A stretch of DNA of 64,000 nucleotides from assembly GCF_030709675.1 (NCBI RefSeq), contig NZ_JAUZQD010000001.1:620001-684000 (forward strand), written 5' to 3'. Origin of the DNA: Symbioplanes lichenis. Lineage in GTDB: Bacteria > Actinomycetota > Actinomycetes > Mycobacteriales > Micromonosporaceae. The notes beneath the pieces were generated by a model. That model saw only the letters and a program-made list of their open reading frames with translations. It had not been told where the DNA came from and did not search any database. A program made the position numbers and the translations under genes. This document shows, piece after piece, positions 24,389 through 32,335 of the stretch (positions within the stretch are counted from its first letter, which is position 1; every line of letters starts with the position of its first letter).

Positions 24389-24469
24389 ACGTAACAGATT
24401 GCCAGATGTCGGGCCTCCGACACCCCGCGCACCCGACCCTTCCGAAAAACCTTGCGCCCGACACGTTGC

Positions 24470-24497
24470 CGATATATCGTCTAACTATCGACGATCG
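24470..24497. promoter_or_regulatory. Possible PadR operator upstream of padR-like gene
   Basis: The palindrome CGATATATCG (24470-24479) is followed by TATCG (24486-24490) and the palindrome CGATCG (24492-24497), all within an unusually AT-rich stretch just before the PadR start. PadR proteins commonly bind ATAT-centred palindromes in their own promoters. Confidence 0.5.
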
Positions 24498-24510
24498 AAT
24501 GGAGAACATC

Positions 24511-25104
24511 ATGCGGTACGAACACCTGCGTCACCTGAAGGAAGCGGCTTACGGACGGGGCGGTTTCCCGTTCGGCGGGCCGGGCGGTTTCGGCGGCTTC
24601 GGGGGCTTCGGCGGCCATCAGGGCCCGGCCAACCCTGGTCACCGACACGGGCGCCGCGGTGGCCGCGGCAGCCGGCCCAACGTCCGGCCGGCCGTCCTGG
24701 CGCTGCTGCTGGAGCGCCCGATGCACGGCTACGAAATGATTCAAGAGCTGGAGAGCCGCACCGGCGGCATCTGGCGCCCCAGCCCGGGGTCGGTCTATCC
24801 GACGCTGCAACTGCTGGAGGACGAGGGCATGATCGTGGCCGAGCCGACCGGCGGGCGGAAGCGCTTCTCGCTCACCGAGGACGGGCGGCCCGAGGCGCAG
24901 ACCGCGGCCGAGAACCCGCCGTGGGCCCAGTTCAGCGAGGACACCATGTCCCAGGCCGCCGACTTCCGCGACGCGGCCGTCGGCATCATGGACGCGCTGC
25001 GCCAGGTCGGCTTCAACGGCACGCCCGAGCAGCGCCAGCGGGCGCTCGAGATCCTCAACGAGACGAAGCGCAAGCTCTACGGCGTCCTGGCCGACGAGAG
25101 CTGA
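24511..25104 (+). CDS. PadR-family transcriptional regulator with Gly-rich N-terminal segment
   Basis: A 197-residue regulator. Residues ~14-50 are a glycine/phenylalanine-rich linker (GGFPFGGPGGFGGFGGFGGH) followed by Arg/Gly-rich sequence. The PadR winged helix then begins at RPAVLALLLERPMHGYEMIQ, with GGIWRPSPGSVYPTLQLLEDEGM as the recognition part, and a C-terminal helical dimerisation region. ATG 24511 is set by the GGAGAA site five bases upstream. Members with this Gly-rich head often control neighbouring multidrug ABC genes, but none is adjacent here. An AT-rich operator-like sequence precedes it. Confidence 0.9.
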   Translation: MRYEHLRHLKEAAYGRGGFPFGGPGGFGGFGGFGGHQGPANPGHRHGRRGGRGSRPNVRPAVLALLLERPMHGYEMIQELESRTGGIWRPSPGSVYPTLQLLEDEGMIVAEPTGGRKRFSLTEDGRPEAQTAAENPPWAQFSEDTMSQAADFRDAAVGIMDALRQVGFNGTPEQRQRALEILNETKRKLYGVLADES

Positions 25105-25525
25105 GGCGGCGGTGCGGTTCGCGGCTTTCCTCCGCTTGCAGGTGGCCCTGCTGCTTCTCAAGTACGGGCAACCAGCCGGACAGAAGCAACCCCGGGGCTA
25201 GCTGGCTGCCGCGCGAGGCGCTGCCGGTGCGAGCCTGTGCCGCGAGCGCCGGGCGCAGCTGCCCACTCACCCGCCCGGCGCCCGCCTGGTGCCGACAGCT
25301 CACGTGGCTCCCCGCCCCCAACACACGACGGCCCCGGCTCGGATCTCGGAAGATCTCGAGCCGGGGCCGTTCGTGCTTACGTCTGCACTTCGCGCGCGTG
25401 CGGCCGTCAGCTCCCGCGCGCCGCCGCGTCAGCTTTCCCAGCGCGCACCCCTGCGTCAGCTTTCGGCGCGCGCCGTTGCATCAGCTTTCGTCGCGCGCGC
25501 CGTCAGGTCAGCTCTCGCCGCCGCG
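25105..25525. other. 421-bp intergenic region between padR-like gene and ispG
   Basis: Holds no gene. It contains a strong bidirectional terminator (25324-25375) between two convergent genes, and a set of imperfect tandem repeats (25406-25530) running up to the ispG stop codon. Confidence 0.7.
25324..25375. terminator. Bidirectional intrinsic terminator between padR-like gene and ispG
   Basis: CGGCCCCGGCTCG (25329-25341) pairs with CGAGCCGGGGCCG (25357-25369); outer CACGA/TCGTG extends the stem by five with one bulged T, and inner GATCT/AGATC can add five more. It lies between convergent genes, where a shared terminator is expected. Confidence 0.8.
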
Positions 25526-25530
25526 TCAGT
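25406..25530 (-). repeat. Degenerate tandem repeats after ispG, each carrying a GCTGAC/CTGACG core
   Basis: On the minus strand the core (G)CTGAC occurs at the ispG stop (25525-25530) and again at 25507, 25480, 25455, 25428 and 25406, spaced 18, 27, 25, 27 and 22 bases. Units read roughly GAAAGCTGACGC followed by GC-rich filler such as GGCGCGCGC. The ispG 3' end (CACTGACGCGGCGGCG) is itself echoed near 25410-25433, so the repeats appear derived from the gene's terminus. Confidence 0.6.
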
Positions 25531-26698
25531 GGACCGTGACCTGCGGGCCGGGCATCAGCTCGCGCAGCTCGTCCGGCAGCTCGGCGCCCATCTCGTCGGC
25601 CAGCCGCAGCGCCTCCTCGACCAGCGTCTCCACGATGATCGACTCGGGCACCGTCTTGATGACCTGACCCTTGACGAAGATCTGCCCCTTGCCGTTGCCC
25701 GACGCGACCCCCAGGTCCGCCTCGCGCGCCTCGCCCGGCCCGTTCACCACACAGCCCATGACGGCGACGCGCAGCGGCACGGGGAAGCCGTCCAGCGCCG
25801 CCGTCACCTGCTCGGCGAGCGTGTAGACGTCCACCTGCGCGCGACCGCACGACGGGCACGACACGATCTCGAGCCCGCGCTCGCGCAGCCCCAGCGACTC
25901 GAGGATCTGCTGACCGACCTTGATCTCCTCGACCGGCGGCGCCGACAGCGAGACCCGGATGGTGTCGCCGATGCCCTCGGCGAGCAGCGCCCCGAACGCC
26001 ACCGCGCTCTTGATCGTGCCCTGGAACGCCGGCCCGGCCTCGGTGACGCCCAGGTGCAGCGGGTAGTCGCACTGCTCGGCGAGCTGCCGGTAGGCCCGGA
26101 TCATGACGACCGGGTCGTTGTGCTTGACCGAGATCTTGATGTCGCGGAACCCGTGCTCCTCGAACAGCGAGCACTCCCACAGCGCCGACTCGACGAGCGC
26201 CTCGGCCGTCGCCTTGCCGTACTTCTCCAGCAGGCGCTTGTCGAGCGAGCCCGCGTTGACGCCGATGCGGATGGGCACACCCGCGTCGCCGGCCGCCTTG
26301 GCGATCTCCTTGACCTTGTCGTCGAACTGGCGGATGTTGCCCGGGTTGACCCGGACGGCCGCACAGCCGGCGTCGATGGCCGCGAAGACGTACTTCGGCT
26401 GGAAGTGGATGTCGGCGATCACCGGGATCTGCGACTTCTTGGCGATCGCGGGCAGCGCCTCGACGTCGTCCTGGGACGGCACGGCGACGCGGACGATCTG
26501 GCAGCCCGACGCCGTGAGCTCGGCGATCTGCTGCAGGGTCGCGTTGACGTCGGACGTGAGCGTGGTGGTCATCGACTGCACGCTGACCGGGGCGCCGCCG
26601 CCGACCAGCACGCCGCCGACATTGATCTGACGGCTCTGCCGGCGGGGGGCCAGCGGCGGCGGGGGGACGGCCGGCATACCGAGACTGATTGCGGTCAT
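25526..26698 (-). CDS. ispG: 4-Hydroxy-3-methylbut-2-en-1-yl diphosphate synthase (MEP pathway)
   Basis: A 390-residue GcpE/IspG enzyme that reductively converts MEcPP to HMBPP in the MEP isoprenoid pathway. The N-terminal TIM barrel carries [18 protein letters not shown] and [12 protein letters not shown]; the C-terminal half holds the three [4Fe-4S] cysteines in SCPSCGR and [13 protein letters not shown] 26698 begins 29 bases after the M50 protease stop, in the conserved dxr, protease, ispG order, and is likely cotranscribed. Downstream, imperfect repeats of its own 3' end follow the stop codon. Confidence 0.97.
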   Translation of the reverse strand: MTAISLGMPAVPPPPLAPRRQSRQINVGGVLVGGGAPVSVQSMTTTLTSDVNATLQQIAELTASGCQIVRVAVPSQDDVEALPAIAKKSQIPVIADIHFQPKYVFAAIDAGCAAVRVNPGNIRQFDDKVKEIAKAAGDAGVPIRIGVNAGSLDKRLLEKYGKATAEALVESALWECSLFEEHGFRDIKISVKHNDPVVMIRAYRQLAEQCDYPLHLGVTEAGPAFQGTIKSAVAFGALLAEGIGDTIRVSLSAPPVEEIKVGQQILESLGLRERGLEIVSCPSCGRAQVDVYTLAEQVTAALDGFPVPLRVAVMGCVVNGPGEAREADLGVASGNGKGQIFVKGQVIKTVPESIIVETLVEEALRLADEMGAELPDELRELMPGPQVTVH

Positions 26699-26727
26699 TT
26701 CTCACTCACCTGGGAGGAAGCTCTCTC

Positions 26728-27969
26728 TTACCGGGAGAAGATCGAGATCGGGTTGACGACGTCGGCGGTGATGGTCAGCACGGTGAACGCGCCACCGATC
26801 AGGATGACGGCGTAGGTCAACGGCATGAGCTTGTAGTAGTCCACGCGCCCGGGGTCGGGCTTCTTGCGCCAAGCGTAGATCCAGGAGCGCACTTTCTCGT
26901 ACCACGCGATGGCGATGTGACCACCGTCAACCGGCAGCAGCGGCAGCAGGTTGAAGAGGCCGATGAAGACGTTCAGCGAGATGAAGATCAGCAGGAAGAT
27001 CTGCGGCACGCCCTGCTCGATCGCCTCGCCGCCGAGCCGGCTGGCGCCCACGACGCTGATCGGGGTGTCGGGGTCACGCTCGGCGCCGGTGATCGAGTGC
27101 CACAGCGCGGGGACCTTCTCCGGGATCCGGCCCAGCGCCGCGAAGGACGCCTTGACCAGGTCCCAGCCGTAGTCGAAGCTCGCGCCCACCCCGGCGACCG
27201 GGCCGTAGGTGACCGACGCCGGCATGTCGATGTCCTGCGACACGCCGGCCACCGACACCTGGACGGGCGTGCCGTCGGGATTGTCGAGGGGCGGGCGGGA
27301 CGCGGTGACGAGGTCGACGCTGACGCTGCCGGGCGTACCGTCGCGGGTGTAAGCGACCGTGACCGGGCCGGCGGGCTGCTCCCGGATGACCTCGGTGAGC
27401 TGGCCGTAGTTCTGGATCGGGGTGCTCCCGATCTGGGTGATGACGTCGCCGTCCCGCAGGCCCGCGATCGCGGCGGGCGCCTTCGGGTCGGTGGCCGCGC
27501 ACGCGGCGCCGCCGGCCGAGATGCAGTCGGCGACGTTGACCCGGGCGGGCAGGGCGCGGTATTCGTCGGTGGTCTGCGGCAGGTCCGGGTTGGGCAGGCC
27601 GACGAAGACGGCGGCGAACCACGTGGCCACCACGGCCAGGATGAAGTGGGTGATCGAGCCCGCGGACATCACGATCGTCCGCTTCCACACCGGGAAGCGC
27701 CACATCGCCCGCGGCTGGTCCTGCGGCTCGACGTCGTCGTCCTGCGGCGTCATCCCGACGATCTTGCAGAAGCCGCCGAGCGGGATGGCCTTGAGGCCGT
27801 ACTCCGTCTCACCGCGGTGGAAGGAGAAGATCGTCGGGCCGAAGCCCACGAAGTACTTGGTGACCTTCATGCCGAACCGCTTGGCGGTGATCATGTGCCC
27901 CAGCTCGTGCAGGCTCACCGAGATCAGGATCGCGAGCGCGAACGCCGCCGTCCCCAACCAGTACAGCAT
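26728..27969 (-). CDS. M50 site-2 (intramembrane) metalloprotease, Rip1/RseP type
   Basis: A 413-residue integral membrane zinc protease. The first helix contains HELGH (21-25) with two His ligands and the catalytic Glu; a PDZ domain lies near residues 170-250 (PAAIAGLRDGDVITQIGSTPI); the third ligand is the Asp of NLLPLLPVDGGH in the C-terminal membrane region. Homologues cleave anti-sigma factors within the membrane (Rip1 in mycobacteria). Its ATG overlaps the dxr stop (TGATG), and ispG follows, so this is the standard dxr, rip, ispG operon. Confidence 0.95.
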   Translation of the reverse strand: MLYWLGTAAFALAILISVSLHELGHMITAKRFGMKVTKYFVGFGPTIFSFHRGETEYGLKAIPLGGFCKIVGMTPQDDDVEPQDQPRAMWRFPVWKRTIVMSAGSITHFILAVVATWFAAVFVGLPNPDLPQTTDEYRALPARVNVADCISAGGAACAATDPKAPAAIAGLRDGDVITQIGSTPIQNYGQLTEVIREQPAGPVTVAYTRDGTPGSVSVDLVTASRPPLDNPDGTPVQVSVAGVSQDIDMPASVTYGPVAGVGASFDYGWDLVKASFAALGRIPEKVPALWHSITGAERDPDTPISVVGASRLGGEAIEQGVPQIFLLIFISLNVFIGLFNLLPLLPVDGGHIAIAWYEKVRSWIYAWRKKPDPGRVDYYKLMPLTYAVILIGGAFTVLTITADVVNPISIFSR

Positions 27970-29171
27970 CAGGCTCCTTCAGCCGCAGTCGCGATCATCC
28001 GCCGGGCCTGGGCGCGCGCCCATTCCTCCGCGGCCAGCACCTCCTCGACGGTACCCGGTTCGCCGAACTCGGGGGCCGCCGCGAGCACCGCCGCCAGAGT
28101 GTCGACGATGCCCAGGAAAGGTAGCCGACCGGACGCGAAGGCGGCCACACACTCCTCGTTGGCGGCGTTGTAGACGGCCGGCCGGCAGCGTCCCGTGCGG
28201 CCGGCCTCCTTGGCCAGCTCGACGGCCGGGAACGCCTCGGTGTCCAGCGGCCGCAGCTCCCAGTTGTGCGCGAGCGTCCAGTCCACCCCGGCCGCGGCGC
28301 CGGGCACCCGCTCCGGCCAGGCCAGCGCGAGCGCGATCGGCAGCCGCATGTCCGGCGGGCTGGCCTGCGCGAGCGTCGACCCGTCGGTGAACTCCACGAG
28401 CGAGTGCAGCACCGACTGCGGGTGCACCATCACCTCGATGTCGTCGTACGCCACGCCGAACAGCTCGTGCGCCTCGATCACCTCGAGCCCCTTGTTCACC
28501 ATGGTGGCCGAGTTGATCGTGACAACCGGCCCCATGTCCCACGTCGGGTGCTTGAGCGCCTCCTCCGGCGTCACGTTCACGAGTTCCTCGCGCCGCCGGT
28601 CGCGGAACGCTCCCCCGCTCGCGGTCAGCACGAGGCGGCGTACCTCCCGCTCGGTCCCGCCCCGCAGACCCTGCGCCAGCGCCGAGTGCTCGGAATCGAC
28701 GGGGACGATCTGCCCCGGCCGCTGCACCGCGGCCTTCACGAGCGGGCCGCCGGCGACGAGCGACTCCTTGTTCGCCAGCGCCAGCGTACGTCCGGAGCGC
28801 AGCGCCGCCAGCGTGGGCGCGAGTCCCAGGCTGCCCACGACGCCGTTCAGCACCACGTCACAGGGCCACTGGGCGAGCTCCGTCATCGCGTCCGGGCCCG
28901 CCACGATCTTGGGCAGCTTGAAGTCCCCGGTCGCCCAGCCCCGCTTCTGCGCCTCGGCGTAGAAAGCCAGCTGCAGATCCTGCACGGCACTCGCCTTCGC
29001 CACCCCGACGACGTCGACCCCCAGCCCGAGCGCCTGCGCGGCGAGCAACTCGACGTTCCCCCCGCCCGCGCCGACGGCGACCACCCGGAACCGGTCCGGG
29101 TTCCGCTGGACGATGTCGATGGCCTGGGTGCCGATGGACCCGGTCGAACCGAGCAGGACGAGCTCACGCAT
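27969..29171 (-). CDS. dxr: 1-Deoxy-D-xylulose 5-phosphate reductoisomerase (MEP pathway)
   Basis: A 400-residue enzyme that converts DXP to MEP using NADPH and a divalent metal. The N-terminal [18 protein letters not shown] binds [17 protein letters not shown] and [10 protein letters not shown] hold metal and substrate residues; [21 protein letters not shown] sequence appears as [19 protein letters not shown]; and [14 protein letters not shown] follows. ATG 29171 is chosen for length; ATG 29180 and 29183 are alternatives three to four codons upstream. It is the promoter-proximal gene of the dxr, rip, ispG operon. Confidence 0.96.
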   Translation of the reverse strand: MRELVLLGSTGSIGTQAIDIVQRNPDRFRVVAVGAGGGNVELLAAQALGLGVDVVGVAKASAVQDLQLAFYAEAQKRGWATGDFKLPKIVAGPDAMTELAQWPCDVVLNGVVGSLGLAPTLAALRSGRTLALANKESLVAGGPLVKAAVQRPGQIVPVDSEHSALAQGLRGGTEREVRRLVLTASGGAFRDRRREELVNVTPEEALKHPTWDMGPVVTINSATMVNKGLEVIEAHELFGVAYDDIEVMVHPQSVLHSLVEFTDGSTLAQASPPDMRLPIALALAWPERVPGAAAGVDWTLAHNWELRPLDTEAFPAVELAKEAGRTGRCRPAVYNAANEECVAAFASGRLPFLGIVDTLAAVLAAAPEFGEPGTVEEVLAAEEWARAQARRMIATAAEGA

Positions 29172-29209
29172 GCCCGCCATCATCCCGGACGCGCGCACCC
29201 CCGCCGCGC

Positions 29210-29701
29210 TCAGCCTTGCCTTTCCGCGACGGCCCCGGCGCCCCGTGCGGCGAGGATCGCCCGGAGGGTGGCCAGCTGCTCCGGGCTCAGACCCGCGGTC
29301 GGTACGAGCAGGCTCTGCGTCGTGTGCAGGCGGACGACGAGATATCCGGGCCGCTCGTCCACGGTCGTGATGGCGACCCAGGACCACAGCGTCTGGTAGA
29401 GCTCGTTGCGGGTGCCGATGCCGGCGGGCCCGAAGTCGTACGTCGTGGGCCGGCCGACGCTGCGCATGTTGAGCTCGACGGAGCGGCGGAGCATCGACCG
29501 CGGGAAGATGACGACGACCACGATCGCCGCGACGAAACAGCCCACGGCCAGACCGGAGTTCCCCCTGATCCCCTCGAGCAGGCCGAAGGCGACGGCCAGG
29601 GCCGCCAGGACGTAGATGGACCGCACCACGGTCCGCAGCAGCTGCTTGACGGCCGCCGTGAGCGATCGCTCGTCGAAGGCCGCCGTGTAGGTCAGTGACA
29701 T
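29210..29701 (-). CDS. YcxB-like membrane protein
   Basis: A 163-residue protein with two adjacent transmembrane helices (about 28-66) and a soluble C-terminal domain with the YcxB signature [20 protein letters not shown]. Function in this family is not known. It sits upstream of dxr on the same strand, but with a gap of 38 bases and no clear functional link. It belongs to the accessory segment between dxr and DUF2631. Confidence 0.75.
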   Translation of the reverse strand: MSLTYTAAFDERSLTAAVKQLLRTVVRSIYVLAALAVAFGLLEGIRGNSGLAVGCFVAAIVVVVIFPRSMLRRSVELNMRSVGRPTTYDFGPAGIGTRNELYQTLWSWVAITTVDERPGYLVVRLHTTQSLLVPTAGLSPEQLATLRAILAARGAGAVAERQG

Positions 29702-29783
29702 CCGTGTCTCCCCGTTCGCGGGTCACAAGATCAGGAACCGTCGCCGTGCGGGATCGTAGTGCTCCGCTGGGTATGAGACACCC

Positions 29784-30641
29784 ATGCGAACCCTCCGCCG
29801 GCTCCTGGCCACCGCCTTCCGCCCGTTACGGGGCCGGGACCTGGCCCTGCACGCCGCCGCGGTCACCTTTTACGCCGGAATCGCCGTAGTCCCGGTGGCC
29901 CTGCTCGCCATCTGGCTCACCGGCCTCATCGCCGGCGCGGACCGCGTACGCCGCCTGACCGGCCACACCATCGACGCCCTCCCCGACGCCATCGGGGCGC
30001 CCCAGGCCCTGGCCGCCCTGATCGACGCCGGCCTGCACCTGACCCCCTGGCTCGCCGTGGCCAGCCTCCTCCCCGCCACCTTCTACGGCGAGGGCCTCCG
30101 CCGCGCCTTCGTCTCCCTCCGCGAACCGGGCGAGTCCCTGGTCGGCTGGCGCGGCCGCATCCTGTGGCTCCCGCTGCTCGCGGCCGCCCCGGCCCTGCTG
30201 CTCAGCCTCTTCCTGGCCCTTCCCGTGACCAGTGGCCTCTGGGTCCGCGGCGGCTGGTACTCCGTCCTCGGCGTGGTCCTGTCGTTCCTGGCCGCGTGGC
30301 TGGTCCTCACCCCGGTCGTCATCTGGGTCTACCGAGGCATCGCCCCGGGCCGCCCCGAGTGGCTGTCCACCGTCCTGGTCGGCTCCTTCACCGCCGCGAA
30401 CCTGTCCGGCTTCCTGCACGGCTTCGTGCTCTTCTGCTCGCTGCCCCTGGACCTGGGCGTCCCCTTCGGCGGCTTCACCGAGATCGGTGGCGTGGTCGCC
30501 GTCGGCCTCTGGCTCTACCTCTTCCACGTCATCATCCTGGCCGGCTACGCCGCCACCCGGAGCGCCAGCACCTACCAGCGCGCCCGCCGCACCCGCCACC
30601 TCGCCGAGCAACCCGACCCCGACCCGGTGCCCGCCGTCTGA
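29784..30641 (+). CDS. YihY/BrkB-family inner membrane protein
   Basis: A 285-residue protein with six transmembrane helices. The opening [23 protein letters not shown] is the hallmark of the YihY/virulence factor BrkB family, and the layout and length are standard. The family is sometimes labelled ribonuclease BN by historical error; its role in the membrane is undetermined. A Pro/Arg-rich tail ([14 protein letters not shown]) follows the last helix. It is divergent from the YcxB-like gene across an 82-bp gap. Confidence 0.85.
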   Translation: MRTLRRLLATAFRPLRGRDLALHAAAVTFYAGIAVVPVALLAIWLTGLIAGADRVRRLTGHTIDALPDAIGAPQALAALIDAGLHLTPWLAVASLLPATFYGEGLRRAFVSLREPGESLVGWRGRILWLPLLAAAPALLLSLFLALPVTSGLWVRGGWYSVLGVVLSFLAAWLVLTPVVIWVYRGIAPGRPEWLSTVLVGSFTAANLSGFLHGFVLFCSLPLDLGVPFGGFTEIGGVVAVGLWLYLFHVIILAGYAATRSASTYQRARRTRHLAEQPDPDPVPAV

Positions 30642-30785
30642 CCCCTTTCTTCCCGTCACCGGCCGGGGTACGCGCGGGCGCTTGCGCTGGGACCCAGGCC
30701 TCCTGCGCGCCGACGCGGGCGGGGACGGGGTGTCGGTCCGAGTGACCACCGGCAGGCTCATCAGTCCCCGCAGCTGGAGGCCACG

Positions 30786-31259
30786 TCAGGGAACGGTGGG
30801 CTCCAGCACCGGCGCCGGGAACAAGCGGCGAAACGTGAACGCCGCCGGCGTCGCCCCCTCGGCCCGAAGCCGCTCGAGCCGCGCGAGCCCCTCGGCCACG
30901 GGCGGAATCCGGCCGGCCGGCGTCCACCACAGCACCATCGACTCGCGGTGCTCGTGCGGCACGAACCAGTCCCGGCGGCGGCGCAGATAATCGAGGTGGG
31001 CGCTCTGATAAACGTACGCCCGGAGGTCCTCCACCGACTCCCACAGCGAGTAGGTGAGGATCGTGCCGGGCAGCCCCGGAACCTCGAACGTGGCGTCGTA
31101 CCCCGACTCGCCCTCGGCCAGCCGCCACACGAAGCCGGGCGACCGGTCCGCCAGCGCGTTCATCAGCGCGACCCCCGCGACGAACTCGGCGATCGAAGGA
31201 TCGTCGACCGGGGCACGCAGGCGAGCGGTGTTCAACTGGGCCAGGTGAAAGGCGCTCAT
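30786..31259 (-). CDS. DUF3291 (monooxygenase-fold) protein
   Basis: A 157-residue protein with the DUF3291 pattern: FHLAQLNTARLRAPVDDPSIAEFVAGVALMNALADRSPGFVWRL, then TYSLWESVEDLRAYVYQSAHLDYLRRRRDWF. The fold is dimeric alpha-beta barrel-like, as in ABM monooxygenases and heme-degrading enzymes, but activity is unknown. ATG 31259 is chosen because homology begins there. It follows the ArsR-like regulator on the same strand by 32 bases and is probably cotranscribed with it. Confidence 0.8.
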   Translation of the reverse strand: MSAFHLAQLNTARLRAPVDDPSIAEFVAGVALMNALADRSPGFVWRLAEGESGYDATFEVPGLPGTILTYSLWESVEDLRAYVYQSAHLDYLRRRRDWFVPHEHRESMVLWWTPAGRIPPVAEGLARLERLRAEGATPAAFTFRRLFPAPVLEPTVP

Positions 31260-31291
31260 GCCCGCCAGCACACCAGAGCCATGACCTAACG

Positions 31292-32110
31292 TCAATCAGA
31301 ATTGTTTTTAGAAGCGACGCCCTCGACCGTCACGCAGCACCGCCCCGGAGCGGCGTCCATCCGGGCCACCCACTCGCCGGCCAGGCCGTTCCCCGCCAGC
31401 AGCCCGCTCACCAACGCCAGATTCATCCCGCAGACCACCGGCGGGAACTGCTCCGCCAGCCGATGAAACGGACAATTACGCAGCTCAACCCGGTCCGCCC
31501 CGGCCCACACGGGCCCATACCCCTGCTCCGCCAGCAGCTCCCCCACCCGCCGGCGCGCATCCCCGTCCGCCCCGCGCGAACCACCCCGCACCGCCGCACC
31601 GCCCAGGTCGCCGGCTTCAGACTCTCCCCGTCGCCGTACCGGCCCGCCGCCATCGCCCGCTTGCCGACCCCGCCCCTCAGCGGCGTCACCGGCGTCAGTC
31701 GCGCCGGCCCCCGCTTGCCGGCCGTGCCGCTCCGCCACCCGGTAAAGCGTCTCCTCGACCCCGGCCTCCTCGATCGCCTCCGCGAGCAGCTCGCCCGCGC
31801 CCCGATAAGCCCGCGGCGGCACACTGACGGCATGCTCACCCGCGGCCGGCCGATACAACTTCGCCGGCCGCCCGGCCCCCGGCCCGGTCCGCCCCGACCG
31901 CCGCGCATAAGACGTCTCGAGCAGCCCGGCGCTCACCAGCTTGTCCAGGTGGAAGGCAGCCAGCGTCCGCCCCACCCCCAGCGCCTCGGCAACCTCGTCC
32001 CGGCCCACCGCCGCACCCGCATCCACCACGAACCGGTACGCCTGCCGCCGAACCCGGTCAGCCAAACTCGCCACAGCCTCCAGGCCGCCGAGGAACTCCG
32101 GACCAGTCAC
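31292..32110 (-). CDS. ArsR-like HTH regulator with C-terminal Cys/His cluster and low-complexity insert
   Basis: A 272-residue regulator. Residues ~10-85 form a winged helix (RRQAYRFVVDAGAAVGRDEVAEALGVGRTLAAFHLDKLVSAGLLE). The C-terminal part carries NCPFH, VCGMN and CCVTVEGV, a pattern of possible metal or cluster ligands seen in FeS-type ArsR-like regulators of this size class. Between them is an unusual Gly/Arg/Asp-rich insert of roughly 60 residues (GDGGGPVRRRGESEAGDLGG) that looks like a repeat expansion. GTG 32110 lies seven bases after a TACGAT -10 box (leaderless), and a TTGGCA-type palindrome overlaps the promoter, suggesting autoregulation. Confidence 0.75.
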   Translation of the reverse strand: MTGPEFLGGLEAVASLADRVRRQAYRFVVDAGAAVGRDEVAEALGVGRTLAAFHLDKLVSAGLLETSYARRSGRTGPGAGRPAKLYRPAAGEHAVSVPPRAYRGAGELLAEAIEEAGVEETLYRVAERHGRQAGAGATDAGDAAEGRGRQAGDGGGPVRRRGESEAGDLGGAAVRGGSRGADGDARRRVGELLAEQGYGPVWAGADRVELRNCPFHRLAEQFPPVVCGMNLALVSGLLAGNGLAGEWVARMDAAPGRCCVTVEGVASKNNSD

Positions 32111-32116
32111 CCCGCC

Positions 32117-32122
32117 ATCGTA
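32117..32122 (-). promoter_or_regulatory. Putative -10 box of ArsR-like regulator
   Basis: TACGAT on the minus strand, six bases upstream of the GTG start at 32110, with no intervening ribosome binding site. Confidence 0.45.
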
Positions 32123-32123
32123 T

Positions 32124-32141
32124 TGCCAACACAACTTGGCA
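32124..32141. promoter_or_regulatory. Palindromic operator candidate for ArsR-like regulator
   Basis: TGCCAA (32124-32129) and TTGGCA (32136-32141) are perfect inverted arms six bases apart, directly upstream of the -10 box. It is AT-richer than the surroundings and positioned for self-repression. Confidence 0.5.
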
Positions 32142-32335
32142 CTAGAACCTCAACCCCGCCCCGCCATCTCCCGCCCACCTGACTCAACCGACCAGGACCC
32201 CTCGCCTCACTCACTCAAGCAACCCGCACCCCTCGCTTCGCCCGCCCACTCAAGCGCCCGCCACAAACCGCACGCCAACCCACGACCCACAGCGAGCCGC
32301 CTCGAAGAAGTGCTCGCCGCAAATCGCGCGCCTAC

